Part shown: positions 62,563-64,000 of the stretch, one piece after another
Layout of the letters: every line of letters starts with the position of its first letter
Numbering within the stretch: the stretch's first letter is position 1
Source of the DNA: Teredinibacter sp. KSP-S5-2
GTDB lineage: Bacteria; Pseudomonadota; Gammaproteobacteria; Pseudomonadales; Cellvibrionaceae
Assembly: GCF_032773895.1 (NCBI RefSeq)
Contig: NZ_CP120416.1
Coordinates: 1,300,001-1,364,000 of the forward strand
Reading direction: 5' to 3'
Length of the DNA stretch: 64,000 bases
Translations under genes and position numbers: made by a program
Notes under the pieces: model-generated
Told to the model about the DNA's origin: nothing
Databases searched by the model: none
Seen by the model: the letters and a program-made list of their open reading frames with translations, nothing else

Positions 62563-63810
62563 ATGAAAAGTGATTTCGAGGTAGTTATTGTTGGCGCTGG
62601 CCAGGCTGGTTTGTCTGTCAGCTACTACTTGGCAAAGGAAAATATAGACCACGTTATCCTGGAGCAGGATAGTGTTATTGCTTCCTCCTGGAAGAAAAGA
62701 AAATGGGATTCGTTCACACTCATTACGCCAAACAGTATGAATCAGTTACCGGACTTTCCGGCACAGGGCTTTGGTGAGGACGAATTTCTTACCAAAGAGC
62801 AGGTGTGTATGTATGTCGATGACTTCGCAGGACAATTTGATAAAGAAATACGTTTTAATGTCCGGGTTTCTGAGGTGGTAAAAGAAGATGATCGCTTTGT
62901 GTTACGCACGAATAATGGTGTTTTTACTGCAAAGCAAGTTGTGGTTGCCACTAGCGCATTTAATAAGCCTCGAATCCCCGAATTTTCCAATGCGATATCA
63001 TCAGGAGTTACGCAGACTCACTCTTCTGAGTATAAGAACCCTGAGAGTTTACCTGACGGCGCGGTATTGGTTGTGGGGGTAGCTCAATCCGGTGCGCAAA
63101 TTGTTGATGAATTGGTTGAAGCGGGCCGTGATGTCTTTTGCTCTACCAGTCGTACTATGAAAATGGCTCGACGTTACAGGGGAAAAGATACCACGAAGTG
63201 GGCGAGGTTGATGGGCTTTCTGGAAGCAAAAGTCCCTATGACAAAAGAGCTCGGCGGTAAATTTCCTTCTAGCCCGCAGGTATCTGGTAAAAACGGCGGA
63301 AAGGAAATTCATCTGCAAGAGTTGGCGCGTTCCGGCTTAAAACTTTTGGGGAAGATGAGTCACGCCGATGGCGATAGGTTATTTTTTGATTCGGACTTGG
63401 TCGAAAATATGACGTTCATCGCTAACTCCAGTACTCAGTTTCTGAAAAAAGTGGATGAGTTTATTGAAACGGAAGCGTTGGACTGCCCTGCGCCAGATTA
63501 TATCGAACCGCCGTTGGACGATTATGCCGGCGCACCTCAGGAGCTCTCCATTAGTCAATGCAATATCAGCTCGATAATTTGGGCTTCCGGTTATCAGTAT
63601 GATTTTAGCTGGATTCATGAAGATGTCTTCGACGAGTTTGGTTACCCCATTGCTGAGCGTGGTGTGACTCAGTGCCCAGGATTGTATTTTGTTGGTATTC
63701 AAGGGGTCGATTTAAATAAATCGACTTTGCTTTATGGTGTAGGGCAGCATGCAAAGTATATTGCTGAGTGTGTTCAGAAAGCTACAACCAAGGCTGCTGC
63801 TGTAATTTAA
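62563..63810 (+). CDS. FAD-dependent monooxygenase, CzcO/YUCCA-like
   Basis: The 415-residue enzyme has FAD motif VIVGAGQAGLSVSYYLA, then WDSFTLITPNSMNQLPDFP and the NADP motif VVGVAQSG. The C-terminal IIWASGYQYDFSWI is the ATG-like motif of these enzymes. It belongs to a different branch from the two FMOs upstream. ATG 62563 is chosen because GGAAG sits 7 nt before it; GTG 62551 is in frame. As the last gene before a terminator it closes the operon. Substrate is probably a product of the lyase or FMO step. Confidence 0.9.
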   Translation: MKSDFEVVIVGAGQAGLSVSYYLAKENIDHVILEQDSVIASSWKKRKWDSFTLITPNSMNQLPDFPAQGFGEDEFLTKEQVCMYVDDFAGQFDKEIRFNVRVSEVVKEDDRFVLRTNNGVFTAKQVVVATSAFNKPRIPEFSNAISSGVTQTHSSEYKNPESLPDGAVLVVGVAQSGAQIVDELVEAGRDVFCSTSRTMKMARRYRGKDTTKWARLMGFLEAKVPMTKELGGKFPSSPQVSGKNGGKEIHLQELARSGLKLLGKMSHADGDRLFFDSDLVENMTFIANSSTQFLKKVDEFIETEALDCPAPDYIEPPLDDYAGAPQELSISQCNISSIIWASGYQYDFSWIHEDVFDEFGYPIAERGVTQCPGLYFVGIQGVDLNKSTLLYGVGQHAKYIAECVQKATTKAAAVI

Positions 63811-63841
63811 AGTAATCGTAGAGAATACTAGTGTAAAAAGT

Positions 63842-63866
63842 AATCCACTTTTTAAGGTGGATTTTT
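63842..63866 (+). terminator. Intrinsic terminator of the FMO-lyase operon
   Basis: AATCCAC (63842-63848) pairs with GTGGATT (63857-63863) with an 8-nt loop, followed by TTTTA. It lies 31 nt after the last stop codon. Confidence 0.75.
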
Positions 63867-64000
63867 ATTTCTGTTTAGAGTCATTTTCTATGTTGATTAG
63901 GCTCTAATCGGTGATATGTCCAAATAGGATATGAGTTGAAATTCCTGGCCTTCTTTTGAAACACGCAATAAATACGTCTATGTAAGCTCGTTGTCAGCGT

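Overview
The window reads as one chromosomal segment of a facultatively anaerobic, respiratory gammaproteobacterium. The relatives are probably marine, polysaccharide-associated bacteria of the Cellvibrionales type. That placement is an inference from a lipoprotein with a long poly-serine linker (10072-12303), a secreted protein with chitin-binding-like modules (31848-33242), many diheme and cupin oxidases, and moderate base composition. No rRNA, tRNA, insertion sequence or CRISPR array was seen.

Layout. (1) 1-9885, nitrate respiration: the end of narJ, narI, a parvulin isomerase, then a decayed polymorphic-toxin/immunity remnant and a broken symE. These are followed by a PP2C-kinase fusion, two divergent NarK-type transporters with NarL-like and FNR-like sites between them, and an FNR-boxed outer-membrane porin. 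(2) 10072-12303, a large Ser-linker lipoprotein. (3) 13458-21411, an oxidative gene cluster: glutathione transferase, diheme oxidoreductase, cupin/heme-oxygenase-like fusion, Rieske oxygenase alpha and beta, flavin monooxygenase (FMO) and EamA exporter, with a convergent LysR gene. (4) 22846-26419, nitric-oxide defence: nsrR facing ric (ytfE-like) and a quinol NO reductase, with two good NsrR operators between them. (5) 26464-33242: two hairpin repeats, an HPP-CBS membrane protein, a chemoreceptor, a porin with a small PstS-like protein, and the chitin-binding-like protein. (6) 33930-39104, an RND efflux pair and an esterase. (7) 39111-48017: a sigma-54 activator with a Cys-rich PAS domain, divergent from cydP-cydA-cydB-cydX-ybgE; then a c-type heme sensor protein, MgtC, a 2OG oxygenase and a heme-c chemoreceptor. 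(8) 48022-52468, an IorAB-type molybdenum dehydrogenase, a LytTR regulator and a flavodoxin-fold reductase. (9) 52469-53159, more copies of the hairpin repeat and a tandem duplication. (10) 53160-56465, a small secreted protein and a beta-propeller/diheme cytochrome. (11) 56812-63810, a compact operon FMO-FMO-2OG oxygenase-tryptophanase/tyrosine phenol-lyase homologue-FMO, ending in a terminator.

How it fits together. Regions 1, 4 and 7 form a coherent low-oxygen and nitrogen-oxide respiration set (nitrate uptake and reduction, NO detoxification, cytochrome bd). The sequence shows plausible NarL, FNR, NsrR and sigma-54 control sites for them. Regions 3 and 11 look like small-molecule oxidation or biosynthesis loci. 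They share a family of FMO paralogues. Region 11 pairs a tryptophanase-like lyase with three flavin monooxygenases and an iron oxygenase, so an indole- or phenol-derived metabolite is a reasonable but untested hypothesis. Region 3 holds a cupin-HDO fusion of unknown reaction. These two loci are the best candidates for undescribed chemistry here.
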